A stretch of 31,339 bases of DNA from an uncultured Lachnospiraceae bacterium (GTDB lineage Bacteria; Bacillota; Clostridia; Lachnospirales; Lachnospiraceae), in the NCBI GenBank assembly GCA_948794795.1, contig CAQGLR010000046.1:1-31339 (forward strand), given 5' to 3'. The first letter of the stretch is position 1; each line of letters starts with the position of its first letter. The notes beneath the pieces were generated by a model. That model saw nothing but the letters and a program-made list of their open reading frames with translations, was not told the origin of the DNA and made no database searches. Positions 7,967-16,891 of the stretch are shown one piece after another. The position numbers were made by a program, and so were the translations under genes.

Positions 7967-8070
7967 ACACGTCCGTTCCCTCAAAAATAAATAGAAATTA
8001 TTGGAATTTATGAAATGGACGTGTATTATAAATTCTTTTGCTTGACTTTAAAACTGAATAATTTTATCAT
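7967..8070 (+). promoter_or_regulatory. rel promoter with upstream GGACGTG element and inverted repeat, copy B
   Basis: The element at 8005-8024 (TGAAATGGACGTGT core) ends 17 bases before TTGACT (8042-8047), which is 17 bases from TATCAT (8065-8070). A second half-site ACACGTCC at 7967-7974 is the exact inverted partner of GGACGTGT at 8017-8024, 42 bases apart. The 44 bases from 7981 match the copy at 31184-31141 (minus strand) at 41 positions. The leader to the rel start is about 100 bases and has a CCTG/CAGG hairpin near 8102. Confidence 0.72.
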
Positions 8071-8179
8071 ATAATATAAATTTAAAGGCTGGAAATTTTA
8101 TTCCTGCGCTGCAGGAAATGGACTTGTATGGGATAGTATTTATCTGGCACAAATGATTACACATTATGGAGGGCGTTAT

Positions 8180-10486
8180 ATGGCTGAAGATGCTAAAAAG
8201 ACAACAGAGGTAAAGATTGATAATGGTGAACTTGATACAAGTATGACACCTAAAGATTTTACAGAGCCAGAAATTTTGTATGACAAGCTTAAAAGCATGA
8301 TACGTGGATATCATCCGTCAACAGACATTTCCTTAATTGAGAAAGCATATGATATAGCTTATAAAGCGCATGAAGGGCAGATGAGGAAATCAGGTGAGCC
8401 ATATATAATACATCCTTTATGTGTATGTATTATTCTTGCGGAATTAGAGCTTGACAAGGAAACTATTGTGGCAGGGATGCTACATGATGTGGTAGAAGAT
8501 ACTGTTATGACAAGTGAAGAGATAACACAGGAATTTGGTGAAGAGGTTGCCCTTCTTGTTGATGGTGTTACAAAGCTTACACAGATTGATTATGTGGCAG
8601 ACAAAGTAGAAGTACAGGCAGAGAATCTAAGGAAGATGTTCCTTGCAATGGCAAAGGATATAAGGGTTATTATAATTAAACTTGCTGACAGGCTGCATAA
8701 CCAGAGGACTATGCAGTACCAGACACCTAAGAAGCAGAAGGAGAAGTCAAGGGAAACAATAGATATATATGCTCCTATTGCCGACAGGCTTGGAATATCA
8801 AAGATTAAAGTAGAATTAGATGACCTGGCATTTAAATATCTCCAGCCGGAGATGTATGAAGAGCTTGTAACCAGAATTGAAAATGGACGTGTACGGCGTG
8901 AAGAATTTATAAAAAAGATTGTAAAAGAGGTACAGCACCATATAAGTACAGCAGGGATAAAAGCTGATATAGATGGGCGTGCCAAGCATTATTTCAGTAT
9001 ATATAAAAAGATGGTTACACAGAATAAGAAGCTTGAACAAATATATGATTTATTTGCTGTGAGGATTATTGTAGACACAGAAAGGGACTGTTATACTGCG
9101 CTTGGTGTAATACATGAGATGTATAAGCCTATCCCAGGGCATTTTAAGGATTATATATCTATGCCAAAGCCAAATAATTACCAGTCACTCCACACTACAC
9201 TTATAGGTCCGTCAGGACAGCCTTTTGAAATACAGATACGTACTTATGAGATGCACCGTACAGCGGAGTATGGTATTGCTGCACATTGGAAATATAAAGA
9301 AAACCAGTATGGTAAAAATGCTTCTGACAGTGAAGAGGAGAAGCTTGTATGGCTTAGGCGTATTCTTGAATGGCAGAGGGAAATGTCTGATAATAAAGAG
9401 TTCCTAAGCCTTTTAAAAAGTGATTTAGACCTTTTTGCAGACCATGTATACTGTTTTACTAAAGATGGTGATGTCAAAAACCTTCCAGCAGGTTCTACAC
9501 CGATAGATTTTGCATATGCTGTACATAGTGCAGTTGGCAATAAGATGGTGGGTGCACGTGTTAATGGCAACCTGGTGCCTATTGAATATGAGATACAGAA
9601 TGGTGACAGGGTGGAGATAGTTACTTCACAAAATTCCAAAGGACCAAGCCGTGACTGGCTTTCAATAGTTAAAAGTGCACAGGCAAAGAATAAGATAAAC
9701 CAGTGGTTCAGGATGGAGTTTAAGGAAGAAAACATTACAAGGGGCAGGGACCTTCTGGCTAATTATTGTAAAGCACAAGGCATAGTTATGTCAGACCTTG
9801 TGAAACCTGAGTATACAGATGCATGTAAGAAGAAATATGGTTTCCGTGACTGGGTTTCTGTACTTGCTGCAATAGGCCATGGCGGGCTTAAGGAAGGGCA
9901 GGTTATTAATAAGCTCCAGTATGAGTATGATAAAAAGAACCCTAAACATACAACAGACAAAGATATACTTGAAGCTGTCAACAGCCCTGCTGTACATGGA
10001 AGCCAGCCAGCAGCAGTTAAATCTAAAAGCGGAATTGTAGTTGCGGGCATTGATGATGTATCAGTAAGGTTTTCAAAATGCTGCAGCCCTGTGCCAGGTG
10101 ATGAGATTATTGGCTTTGTCACAAGGGGCAGAGGAGTTTCAATACACCGTACTGACTGTATTAATATGATGAACCTTCCAGAAACAGACCGCCAGAGAAT
10201 AATAGAAGCAGAGTGGCAGGTTACACCAGAAGGCAAGCCGGATGAGCTGTATGATACAGAGATAATAATTTATGCTTATGACCGTATGGGTATTTTGCTT
10301 GATATAACAAAGATATTTACTGAGAATAAAATAGATGTAAAATCAATGAATACTAAAGTTAGTAAACAAGGTATAGCAACCATTAATGTAGGTTTTGCTA
10401 TACGTGGTGTAGAAGCATTGAATGAGCTTACAAAGAAACTTAGCAACGTTGAAAGTGTAAAAGATATACAAAGAACACAGTCATAA
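8180..10486 (+). CDS. rel: bifunctional (p)ppGpp synthetase/hydrolase Rel
   Basis: A 768-residue long RelA/SpoT homologue controlling the stringent response. The N-terminal hydrolase domain keeps HDVVED (about 102-107). The synthetase domain carries YFSIYKKM and KPNNYQSLHTT. A TGS domain (DHVYCFTKDG onward) and a C-terminal ACT domain follow, with a helical/zinc-finger-like region containing CC between them. Both catalytic halves look intact, as in single-Rel Firmicutes. I start at 8180, where GGAGGG lies at the correct distance; the frame is open to 8153 but lacks a ribosome site there. It leads a run with the MBL hydrolase and hemZ, a conserved clostridial order. Confidence 0.95.
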   Translation: MAEDAKKTTEVKIDNGELDTSMTPKDFTEPEILYDKLKSMIRGYHPSTDISLIEKAYDIAYKAHEGQMRKSGEPYIIHPLCVCIILAELELDKETIVAGMLHDVVEDTVMTSEEITQEFGEEVALLVDGVTKLTQIDYVADKVEVQAENLRKMFLAMAKDIRVIIIKLADRLHNQRTMQYQTPKKQKEKSRETIDIYAPIADRLGISKIKVELDDLAFKYLQPEMYEELVTRIENGRVRREEFIKKIVKEVQHHISTAGIKADIDGRAKHYFSIYKKMVTQNKKLEQIYDLFAVRIIVDTERDCYTALGVIHEMYKPIPGHFKDYISMPKPNNYQSLHTTLIGPSGQPFEIQIRTYEMHRTAEYGIAAHWKYKENQYGKNASDSEEEKLVWLRRILEWQREMSDNKEFLSLLKSDLDLFADHVYCFTKDGDVKNLPAGSTPIDFAYAVHSAVGNKMVGARVNGNLVPIEYEIQNGDRVEIVTSQNSKGPSRDWLSIVKSAQAKNKINQWFRMEFKEENITRGRDLLANYCKAQGIVMSDLVKPEYTDACKKKYGFRDWVSVLAAIGHGGLKEGQVINKLQYEYDKKNPKHTTDKDILEAVNSPAVHGSQPAAVKSKSGIVVAGIDDVSVRFSKCCSPVPGDEIIGFVTRGRGVSIHRTDCINMMNLPETDRQRIIEAEWQVTPEGKPDELYDTEIIIYAYDRMGILLDITKIFTENKIDVKSMNTKVSKQGIATINVGFAIRGVEALNELTKKLSNVESVKDIQRTQS

Positions 10487-10566
10487 TTTATAGCCAGGTA
10501 TTTATCCATCTGTGGAACTGGCTGTAAAAATAACAAGCAGGGCATATCTGCAGGAAAGAGGGCTAT

Positions 10567-11205
10567 ATGGATGGATTAAAATGTGAATTTAAAGTGGTAG
10601 GTGCTGTACAGACAAATTGTTATTTTGTTTATAATACTGCCACATCTGAATGTATTATTATAGATCCAGGGGATGAGGAGCAGGCAATAAGCATATTTAT
10701 AAGCCAGAAAGGTTTTAAACCAGTTGCAATACTGCTTACACATGGGCATTTTGACCATACTGGGGCTGTAGAGGGGCTTAAGGCTAAATATGGAATAAAA
10801 GTATATGCTGCGCTTGCAGAGCGTGAAACGCTACAAGACCCATATATTAATCTTTCTTCACAGCTTATGGGTAAAAGGATTGTGCTTGAAGCTGATGAAT
10901 GGCTTGAGGACGGACAGGTAATAGAATTAATTGGTGAGAAGATAAAGTGCTTGCTTACACCAGGGCATACCGAAGGTGGTATGTGCTTTTACTTTATGGG
11001 CAGCGGCATGCTTTTTTCAGGGGATACTCTTTTTGAACAGTCAGTAGGGCGTACGGATTTTCCAGGAGGAAGCATGAGTAAACTTGTACAGTCAATACGT
11101 ACAAAACTTTTTGTACTGCCTGATTATTTAAAGGTATATCCTGGACATGGAATGATGACTACTATTGGTGATGAAAAGATAATGAATCCCTATGCTGCTA
11201 TATAG
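10567..11205 (+). CDS. MBL-fold metallohydrolase (glyoxalase II-like)
   Basis: A 212-residue metallo-beta-lactamase fold protein. Zinc ligands are visible in THGHFDHTG (about 58-66), in TPGHTEGG (about 136-143), in GDTLF and in the late PGHG. The size and motifs match the YcbL/GloB-like subgroup of soluble thioester hydrolases, whose physiological substrate is mostly unproven. It lies 80 bases after rel and 17 bases before hemZ and is probably on the same transcript. This linkage recurs in Clostridia but gives no direct clue to its substrate. Confidence 0.85.
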   Translation: MDGLKCEFKVVGAVQTNCYFVYNTATSECIIIDPGDEEQAISIFISQKGFKPVAILLTHGHFDHTGAVEGLKAKYGIKVYAALAERETLQDPYINLSSQLMGKRIVLEADEWLEDGQVIELIGEKIKCLLTPGHTEGGMCFYFMGSGMLFSGDTLFEQSVGRTDFPGGSMSKLVQSIRTKLFVLPDYLKVYPGHGMMTTIGDEKIMNPYAAI

Positions 11206-11222
11206 TATCCTGGAGGGGCGTT

Positions 11223-12788
11223 ATGGTTTTAATTATATTGTCGGAACGTGATTTTGATTATGAACTCCAGGCACTTGTGACAGGTTTTTTTCCTGGACAG
11301 GCTGTAAAAGTTATTGCACATGGGGAAGAAAGCAGTACAGAAAAGCCTGGTATTACTCTGGATATTATTTTGGGACAATTTAAAATTTATGCAGATGCCA
11401 GAACCAGTTTATACAAGATTAATTATGAATCAGATGTAACAGGTTCTGGTGACTGGCATAAACATATAGATAAGGCGGCACATCCTTACAGGACTTATTA
11501 TAAAAATGTATTAAAAAAACTTGTATTCTGCCTGCTTAGGGATTTTCCAGCAGATATGCTGCCAGACGGGATTACAAAGCGGATTCCTGCATGGGGTACA
11601 ATGACAGGTGTAAGACCTGTAAAGATTGTAATGGACCAGGTGCTTGATGGAACTGGCTTACAAGAAATAAAAAATTCACTGGAAGATATTTACTGCCTTG
11701 ACCCTGTAAAGGCAGAACTTGCAATGCAGATAGCAGTACGTGAAGCAAAACTTCTTGCAGATGTGGATTATGAAAATGGTTATAGTCTCTATATAGGCAT
11801 ACCATTCTGTCCTACAACATGCAGTTACTGTTCATTTACTTCATATCCATTTGACAGGTATGGAGGTCTTGCAGATGCTTATCTGGATGCATTAGACAAA
11901 GAAATGGAATATTCTTCACATATATTTAGTGACAGGAAGCTTACAAGTATATATATAGGCGGAGGCACGCCAACTTCACTGTCTGCTGTCCAGTTAGGAA
12001 GGCTTTTAAAATCCCTCTGTAAATATTTTCCTGTAGGGAATGGTATTGAGTTTACAGTTGAAGCAGGCAGGCCAGACAGTATTACAGAAGAGAAACTTAA
12101 AGTTATATATGGGTATGGTGCCAGGCGCATTTCTGTAAACCCACAGACAATGCAGCAGAAGACTTTGGATATTATTGGAAGGAAGCATACTGCCATACAG
12201 ACAGTTGATGCATTTAACCTGGCACGTAAAACAGGATTTAGTAATATAAATATGGATTTAATTATTGGACTTCCAGGAGAGAAAGAAGAAGACTTTGCTG
12301 GTACACTTTCAAAGATAAAGGACTTAAGCCCAGACAGCCTTACTATACATTCGCTTGTTGTAAAAAGGGCTTCAAGGCTGCGTGATACAGATGGAGGATA
12401 TGGGACAGCAGAAACATGCAAGTCTTTATGCATGGAAAATATGCTGGATATGGGGCAGGAATTTGCAAGATGCAATGGATATCTGCCATATTATATGTAC
12501 AGGCAGAAAAATTCTTGTGGCCATGCAGGCAGCACAGGACAGGAAAATATAGGATATGCAAGGGAAGGAAAAGAGTGTCTTTATAATATACTTATTATGG
12601 AGGAGAAGCAGACAATACTTGCATTGGGTGCTGGTGCATCAACAAAACTGTACCATGCCTGCCGTAAACAGGTTGAAAGAATTGAGAATGTTAAGAGCGT
12701 AGATGATTATATCAGGCGTATTGGTGAGATGATTGGCAGAAAGAAGAGTATTTATGGCAGACTATATAAAGAGGATAATGGAAAGTGA
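11223..12788 (+). CDS. hemZ: HemZ-type radical SAM coproporphyrinogen III oxidase-like protein
   Basis: A 521-residue protein with about 180 N-terminal residues typical of HemZ, then a radical SAM core. The cluster motif is C196-x3-C200-x2-C203 within IPFCPTTCSYCSF. An SAM-binding GGGTPT follows near residue 245 and a HemN-like C-terminal region ends the protein. HemZ proteins are annotated as oxygen-independent coproporphyrinogen III dehydrogenases, but many HemN relatives act on other substrates, so the reaction is not certain. TGGAGG precedes the ATG. The HD-GYP gene overlaps its end. In many Clostridia hisS comes next; here it is absent. Confidence 0.88.
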   Translation: MVLIILSERDFDYELQALVTGFFPGQAVKVIAHGEESSTEKPGITLDIILGQFKIYADARTSLYKINYESDVTGSGDWHKHIDKAAHPYRTYYKNVLKKLVFCLLRDFPADMLPDGITKRIPAWGTMTGVRPVKIVMDQVLDGTGLQEIKNSLEDIYCLDPVKAELAMQIAVREAKLLADVDYENGYSLYIGIPFCPTTCSYCSFTSYPFDRYGGLADAYLDALDKEMEYSSHIFSDRKLTSIYIGGGTPTSLSAVQLGRLLKSLCKYFPVGNGIEFTVEAGRPDSITEEKLKVIYGYGARRISVNPQTMQQKTLDIIGRKHTAIQTVDAFNLARKTGFSNINMDLIIGLPGEKEEDFAGTLSKIKDLSPDSLTIHSLVVKRASRLRDTDGGYGTAETCKSLCMENMLDMGQEFARCNGYLPYYMYRQKNSCGHAGSTGQENIGYAREGKECLYNILIMEEKQTILALGAGASTKLYHACRKQVERIENVKSVDDYIRRIGEMIGRKKSIYGRLYKEDNGK

Positions 12789-13407
12789 TGTACTTCCACG
12801 CCATGTAAAAGAAGTAGTGTGTGAGGAAATGCATCATGCGGTTGAAGTAAGCAATCTTGCGGTAATGATTGCGGAAGAACTTGGGGAACCCCCTGCTTTT
12901 TGTGATGATTTGTCTATAGCTGGAATCTTACATGACATAGGCAAGATGAAACTTACAAAATATATTTATTCGGAAGAGGATACTCTTGTAATTGAACATA
13001 TAAAATATGTCAGGCAACATTCATTGTATAGTTATAAAATTCTGATGGAGGCTGGTTATCCAGATAATATTTTAAAGGCTGTATTTTACCACCATGAGAA
13101 TTATGACGGTTCTGGTTATCCAGATAGTTTAAGAGGGGAGAAAATACCATGGATGGCGAGGATTTTAAGGACATGTGATGTATTTGCAGCACTGACGAGC
13201 GACAGAAGTTACAGAAAGGCATTTGATGTAGATACGGCTGTTGAAATAATGATAGATGAGGTTGCAGATTATGATATGAAGGTTTTCCTGTCATTCCAGC
13301 GTATACTACATAATGGGAGGTTTAAAGGGATAGAAAGCCTGAGGGAAAATATAACCCCTCTACAGATGGAGCATCTGGCACTTTTTGAGAGAGAGGCAGC
13401 AGTATAA
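12754..13407 (+). CDS. HD-GYP domain phosphohydrolase (probable c-di-GMP phosphodiesterase)
   Basis: A protein of about 217 residues made almost wholly of an HD-GYP domain. Using the ATG at 12754, the metal pair is H60/D61 in LHDIGK and the signature HHENYDGSGYP is at 113-123. Such enzymes usually linearise the second messenger c-di-GMP. There is no attached sensor or receiver domain. The start is uncertain: TTG at 12733, ATG at 12754 and ATG at 12778 are all possible, and none has an ideal ribosome site. All overlap the end of hemZ, so translation is probably coupled. A GGDEF protein at 27915 could supply the opposing activity. Confidence 0.85.
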   Translation: MADYIKRIMESDVLPRHVKEVVCEEMHHAVEVSNLAVMIAEELGEPPAFCDDLSIAGILHDIGKMKLTKYIYSEEDTLVIEHIKYVRQHSLYSYKILMEAGYPDNILKAVFYHHENYDGSGYPDSLRGEKIPWMARILRTCDVFAALTSDRSYRKAFDVDTAVEIMIDEVADYDMKVFLSFQRILHNGRFKGIESLRENITPLQMEHLALFEREAAV

Positions 13408-13435
13408 ACAAATCTTTGTAAATTACGGACTTATG

Positions 13436-13690
13436 GATGTTTGAAATTTAAATATTCATAAGTTATGTAGCTCTGGCAATTCCAAAATTTTACCAACAGC
13501 AGCACGCTTGCGCTTGGATGGGATACGCAATGGTGCATAGAATCGCAAACGCTTAATAGAAACAGGCGTTTCTATTAAGCGTTGAAGACCAGATTCAAGC
13601 ACCAACGCCCCCATACAGCTGCTTTATGGTAAAACATTTGGAACCTGCCAGAGCAATATAAGCTTTGTGGAATTTTAATTTTCAAACCTC
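13436..13690. repeat. palindromic intergenic repeat R2 with an extra hairpin in its tip
   Basis: Arms CTCTGGCAATTCC (13471) and GGTAAAACATTTGG...TGCCAGAG (13628-13653) form the outer stem, flanked by the AT-rich GAAATTTAAAT and ATTTTAATTTTC. The tip carries a perfect 16-bp hairpin: AACGCTTAATAGAAAC (13548-13563) with its inverted partner at 13568-13583. Other copies have a different tip. It begins 28 bases after the HD-GYP stop. Confidence 0.83.
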
Positions 13691-14118
13691 AATAAGTCCT
13701 TTATTTATTAAGTTTTGCTTAAATAAAGGATATTGCGCTGCGATGGAAACGCGGCAGTGCATAGAATCTGAAAAGACAGGATTCAACACATAAAACTTAA
13801 AATTTAAAAGCATAAATTTTGTGTATTTGCGTTTCAAAAGCGTCCTTGTCATGGAAAATGTTTAACTGGGACATTTGAAACACGCTGTATACAAGAATAT
13901 TTGTACAATAAAAATATACCATTTTATAATTCCAGTGTACAAGTATCCTGTAGAAATTGAAGTGTTATTTAGTTAACACCAATTTATAGATTTTTTCAAT
14001 AAATGTTTATTTTAAGTTAAATAACAAGGTAAGAATTCATATTCTGAAAACTATTATTTTATAAAAAACTTGTAAAGTATTATTAGTTAAGCAAGTCTTG
14101 ATGAATAAAGAATTTATG
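13691..14118. other. intergenic stretch with degenerate repeat remnants, no gene seen
   Basis: After R2 comes its flank module (AATAAGTCC...TTGCTTAA), then a decayed palindrome half (13755-13800, CAGTGCATAGAATC...GGATTCAACAC). An inverted repeat follows, TGTTATTTAGTTAA (13963) against TTAAGTTAAATAACA (14012-14026). A weak promoter-like pair, TTGTAC (13901) and TATAAT (13925), faces right without an open reading frame behind it. At 14086-14118 the flank module of R3 begins. Coding potential is not apparent. Confidence 0.5.
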
Positions 14119-14375
14119 GGTGTTTTAAAATTAAATTTGTACAAAGAGTATATTACTCTGGCAAATTCCAAATGTTTTACCATAAGGCAGCTGTTATGGG
14201 GGTGCTGGTGTTTAAGCCCCGTATTAAATGTTTCTGTGAAACATTTGTTTCGCAGGAACATTGGGGCTTTATGCACCACTGCGCATCCCATCCAAGCGCA
14301 AGCGGGCTGCCGTTGGTAAAACATTTGGAATTGCCAGAGCCACATAACTTGTAAAGTATTTAATTTTCAAACACC
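14119..14375. repeat. palindromic intergenic repeat R3
   Basis: Outer arms CTCTGGCAAATTCC (14156) and GGAATTGCCAGAGC (to 14340) bracket an inner stem with GCCCC (14215-14219) and GGGGC (14263-14267). The tip has ATGTTTC...GAAACAT. It has the same layout as R5 and is inverted in the sense that its GGGG-side half lies on the right. Flanks GGTGTTTTAAAATTAAAT and ATTTAATTTTCAAACACC complete the symmetry. The ORFs that can be read through it simply follow the hairpin and are not genes. Confidence 0.83.
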
Positions 14376-14444
14376 TGTATATGGAAATTGTGCATATGCA
14401 TAAAGCACAATATATTTGTGGATTTGTGCCTGTATAATATAAAA

Positions 14445-14508
14445 AATTTATGAAACATTAATGTATTGGCATATGTTTCTTGATATATTCCTGATTTCGT
14501 TGTATTAT
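14445..14508 (+). promoter_or_regulatory. aspS promoter with a weak copy of the upstream element, copy E
   Basis: TTGATA (14480-14485) and TATTAT (14503-14508) are 17 bases apart. AATTTATGAAAC at 14445-14456 matches the first 12 bases of the upstream element; the GGACGTGA half is not conserved. Its expected end lies 15 bases before the -35 box. The leader before aspS is only about 40 bases, so there is no room for a T-box. Confidence 0.55.
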
Positions 14509-14556
14509 GTAGATTATGCAAATAAAATGTTATAAAACAGTGCTGGAGGGAAGATT

Positions 14557-16347
14557 ATGGCTGAATCAATGAGAGGCATGAAGCGCACATGCAGATGTGC
14601 GGAACTTAGTGAGAAGAATATAGGGGAAGAAGTTACTGTAATGGGATGGGTGCAGAAGCAGAGAAATAAAGGCAGTATTGTATTTGTTGACCTGCGTGAC
14701 CGTTCAGGAATATTACAGGTTATATTTGAAGAAGGTGAAACAGACAGTGCATATTTTGATAAAGCAGGAAAGCTAAGGAGTGAATTTGTCATTGCAGTAA
14801 AAGGCAAAGTTACAGCACGTTCAGGTGCTGTGAATAAAAACCTTGCAACAGGTGCTATAGAAGTAAGGGCACAGGAACTACGAATACTATCAGAGTCAGA
14901 CACACCTCCTTTTCCAGTTGAAGAGAATAGTAAAACAAAGGAAGAGTTAAGGCTTAAATACCGTTATCTTGACCTTAGGCGTCCTGATTTACAGCGCAAC
15001 CTTATGTTAAGAAGCAAGATTGCAGGCATTGTCCGCCAGTTCCTTATAGAAGAAGGTTTTCTTGAGATAGAAACACCTATGCTTACCAAGAGTACACCAG
15101 AAGGGGCAAGGGATTATCTTGTACCAAGCAGGGTACACCCGGGTTCGTTTTATGCTTTGCCACAATCACCACAGCTGTTCAAACAGCTGCTTATGTGTGC
15201 AGGATATGACAGGTACTTCCAGATTGTAAAATGTTTCCGTGATGAAGACCTGCGTGCAGACAGGCAGCCAGAATTTACACAGATAGATATGGAGCTTTCA
15301 TTTGCAGATGAAGAAGATGTTATGGATGTTAATGAAAGGCTTTTAAAAAGGTTATTTAAGGAAATACTTGATATAGATATACAACTTCCAATACAGCGTA
15401 TGACATGGCAGGAAGCAATGGACAGGTTTGGCTCAGATAAGCCAGATATGCGCTTTGGGATGGAGCTTAAGAACGTATCAGAAGTTGTTAAAGACTGCGG
15501 TTTTTCTGTATTTACAGGTGCACTTGGAGCGGGAGGTTCAGTGAGGGGTATTAATGCAGAAGGACAGGCAGCTATGCCACGTAAAAAGATTGATGCACTT
15601 GTACAGACAGCTAAAGACTTTGGTGCTAAAGGGCTTGCATACCTGGCAGTAAATGAGGATGGCACATATAAATCATCATTTGCAAAGTTTATGGAAGATG
15701 AAGAACTTAAAAGACTTGTAGAAGCTATGGGTGGAAAGCCAGGGGATTTACTGCTTTTTGCGGCAGACAGGGACAAGGTAGTTTATGATGTACTTGGAAA
15801 TATACGTCTTGCACTGGCGGAAAGCCTGGGGCTTCTGGATAAAAATGAATATAAGTTTTTATGGGTTACAGAATTTCCAGAATTTGAATATTCAGAGGAA
15901 CAAGGCAGGTATCTTGCAATGCACCACCCATTTACAATGCCATTTGAAGAAGATATACAATATATTGGTACTGAACCAGAGAAAGTGCGTGCAAGGGCAT
16001 ATGATATAGTACTTAATGGTTCAGAGATTGGTGGGGGTTCAGTGCGTATCCACCAGGATGATATACAAGAGACAATGCTTAAGGCACTTGGATTTACAGA
16101 AGAGAGGGCACATGAACAGTTTGGCTTCCTGCTTGATGCATTTAAATATGGTGTACCTCCACATGCAGGACTTGCTTATGGTTTAGACCGTCTTGTAATG
16201 AGCATGGCAGGAATAGATAATATACGTGATGTCATCGCATTTCCAAAGATTAAGGATGCATCATGCCTTATGACAAATGCACCAGATATTGTTGAAGATG
16301 TGCAGCTTGAAGAACTTGGAATCCAGGTTACAGGCAAGGATGAATAA
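14557..16347 (+). CDS. aspS: aspartyl-tRNA synthetase, bacterial type
   Basis: A 596-residue class II synthetase that charges tRNA-Asp. An OB-fold anticodon domain is N-terminal, with the catalytic core after it. Class motifs are visible: FRDEDLRADRQPEFTQIDME (motif 2 region) and GLAYGLDRLVMS (motif 3). The large GAD insertion of bacterial AspRS lies between (roughly 300-415). The length is normal and no truncation is seen. CTGGAGGG precedes the ATG. It opens a tight run with a PAP2 phosphatase, leuS and an esterase. In many Clostridia hisS sits directly upstream; here that position is occupied by palindromic repeats. Confidence 0.97.
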   Translation: MAESMRGMKRTCRCAELSEKNIGEEVTVMGWVQKQRNKGSIVFVDLRDRSGILQVIFEEGETDSAYFDKAGKLRSEFVIAVKGKVTARSGAVNKNLATGAIEVRAQELRILSESDTPPFPVEENSKTKEELRLKYRYLDLRRPDLQRNLMLRSKIAGIVRQFLIEEGFLEIETPMLTKSTPEGARDYLVPSRVHPGSFYALPQSPQLFKQLLMCAGYDRYFQIVKCFRDEDLRADRQPEFTQIDMELSFADEEDVMDVNERLLKRLFKEILDIDIQLPIQRMTWQEAMDRFGSDKPDMRFGMELKNVSEVVKDCGFSVFTGALGAGGSVRGINAEGQAAMPRKKIDALVQTAKDFGAKGLAYLAVNEDGTYKSSFAKFMEDEELKRLVEAMGGKPGDLLLFAADRDKVVYDVLGNIRLALAESLGLLDKNEYKFLWVTEFPEFEYSEEQGRYLAMHHPFTMPFEEDIQYIGTEPEKVRARAYDIVLNGSEIGGGSVRIHQDDIQETMLKALGFTEERAHEQFGFLLDAFKYGVPPHAGLAYGLDRLVMSMAGIDNIRDVIAFPKIKDASCLMTNAPDIVEDVQLEELGIQVTGKDE

Positions 16348-16377
16348 CATAAAGGTACATTATAAGCGGAGGATGTT

Positions 16378-16872
16378 ATGGACAGGGAACAGTATATTAA
16401 GGTAATGGATTTTGTGCGTTCTAAAAAACATGGCATAAGCATTATTTATATAACTGGCAAGATTATAACATTTTTAACTGCTTTGGTTTATATTATAACT
16501 GCTGCGTTGCTTGTATATATGGAAGATATAAGGGTTATAAGGGTTATTGCAGTGCCAGCGGCAGGATTTATACTGTTGTCTGTTGCCAGGGCAAAGTACA
16601 ACGCAGAAAGACCTTATGAAAAATATGGTTTTAAGCCGCTTTTTCCTAAAGATACACATGGGAAAAGCTTTCCGAGCAGGCATGTATTTTCGTTATTTAT
16701 ATGTGCAGGGGCAGTAAGTTATATATATCCGCTGCCAGGCATTATTATTTATATAATGGGTGTACTGCTTGCTGTAATAAGGGTAGTTGCAGGGGTGCAC
16801 TTCCCAAAAGATGTAATAGCAGGTGCACTTGCTGGCATATTATGCAGCGTGGCAGGTTTTGCAGATATTTAG
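16378..16872 (+). CDS. PAP2-family membrane phosphatase
   Basis: A 164-residue integral membrane protein with about five hydrophobic segments. The three phosphatase motifs are present in small-family form: R71-x6-RP (KYNAERP), PSRH at 99-102 in place of PSGH, and R135-x5-H141-xxx-D145. Relatives dephosphorylate lipid phosphates such as undecaprenyl pyrophosphate or phosphatidylglycerol phosphate; the substrate here is not known. The active site would face the outer side of the membrane. It lies 30 bases after aspS and 19 bases before leuS, so it is very probably co-transcribed with them. Confidence 0.87.
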   Translation: MDREQYIKVMDFVRSKKHGISIIYITGKIITFLTALVYIITAALLVYMEDIRVIRVIAVPAAGFILLSVARAKYNAERPYEKYGFKPLFPKDTHGKSFPSRHVFSLFICAGAVSYIYPLPGIIIYIMGVLLAVIRVVAGVHFPKDVIAGALAGILCSVAGFADI

Positions 16873-16891
16873 TTTAGAAAGAGGTAATAGA

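Noticed and set aside
13901..13930. Promoter-like TTGTAC-18-TATAAT and downstream inverted repeat as a small RNA gene
   Set aside because: The -35 box matches only three of six consensus bases and no terminator with a T-run follows, so the evidence is too thin for a call.
14098..14354. Short open frames through repeat R3 and similar ones in R1 (7542-7865)
   Set aside because: They follow the hairpin arms, have no ribosome sites and are not shared in frame between repeat copies.
14376..14556. Possible T-box leader upstream of aspS
   Set aside because: The promoter lies only about 50 bases before the gene, and neither an AGGGTGGNACCGCG-type box nor a terminator hairpin is present. The same holds for leuS, which has a 19-base gap.
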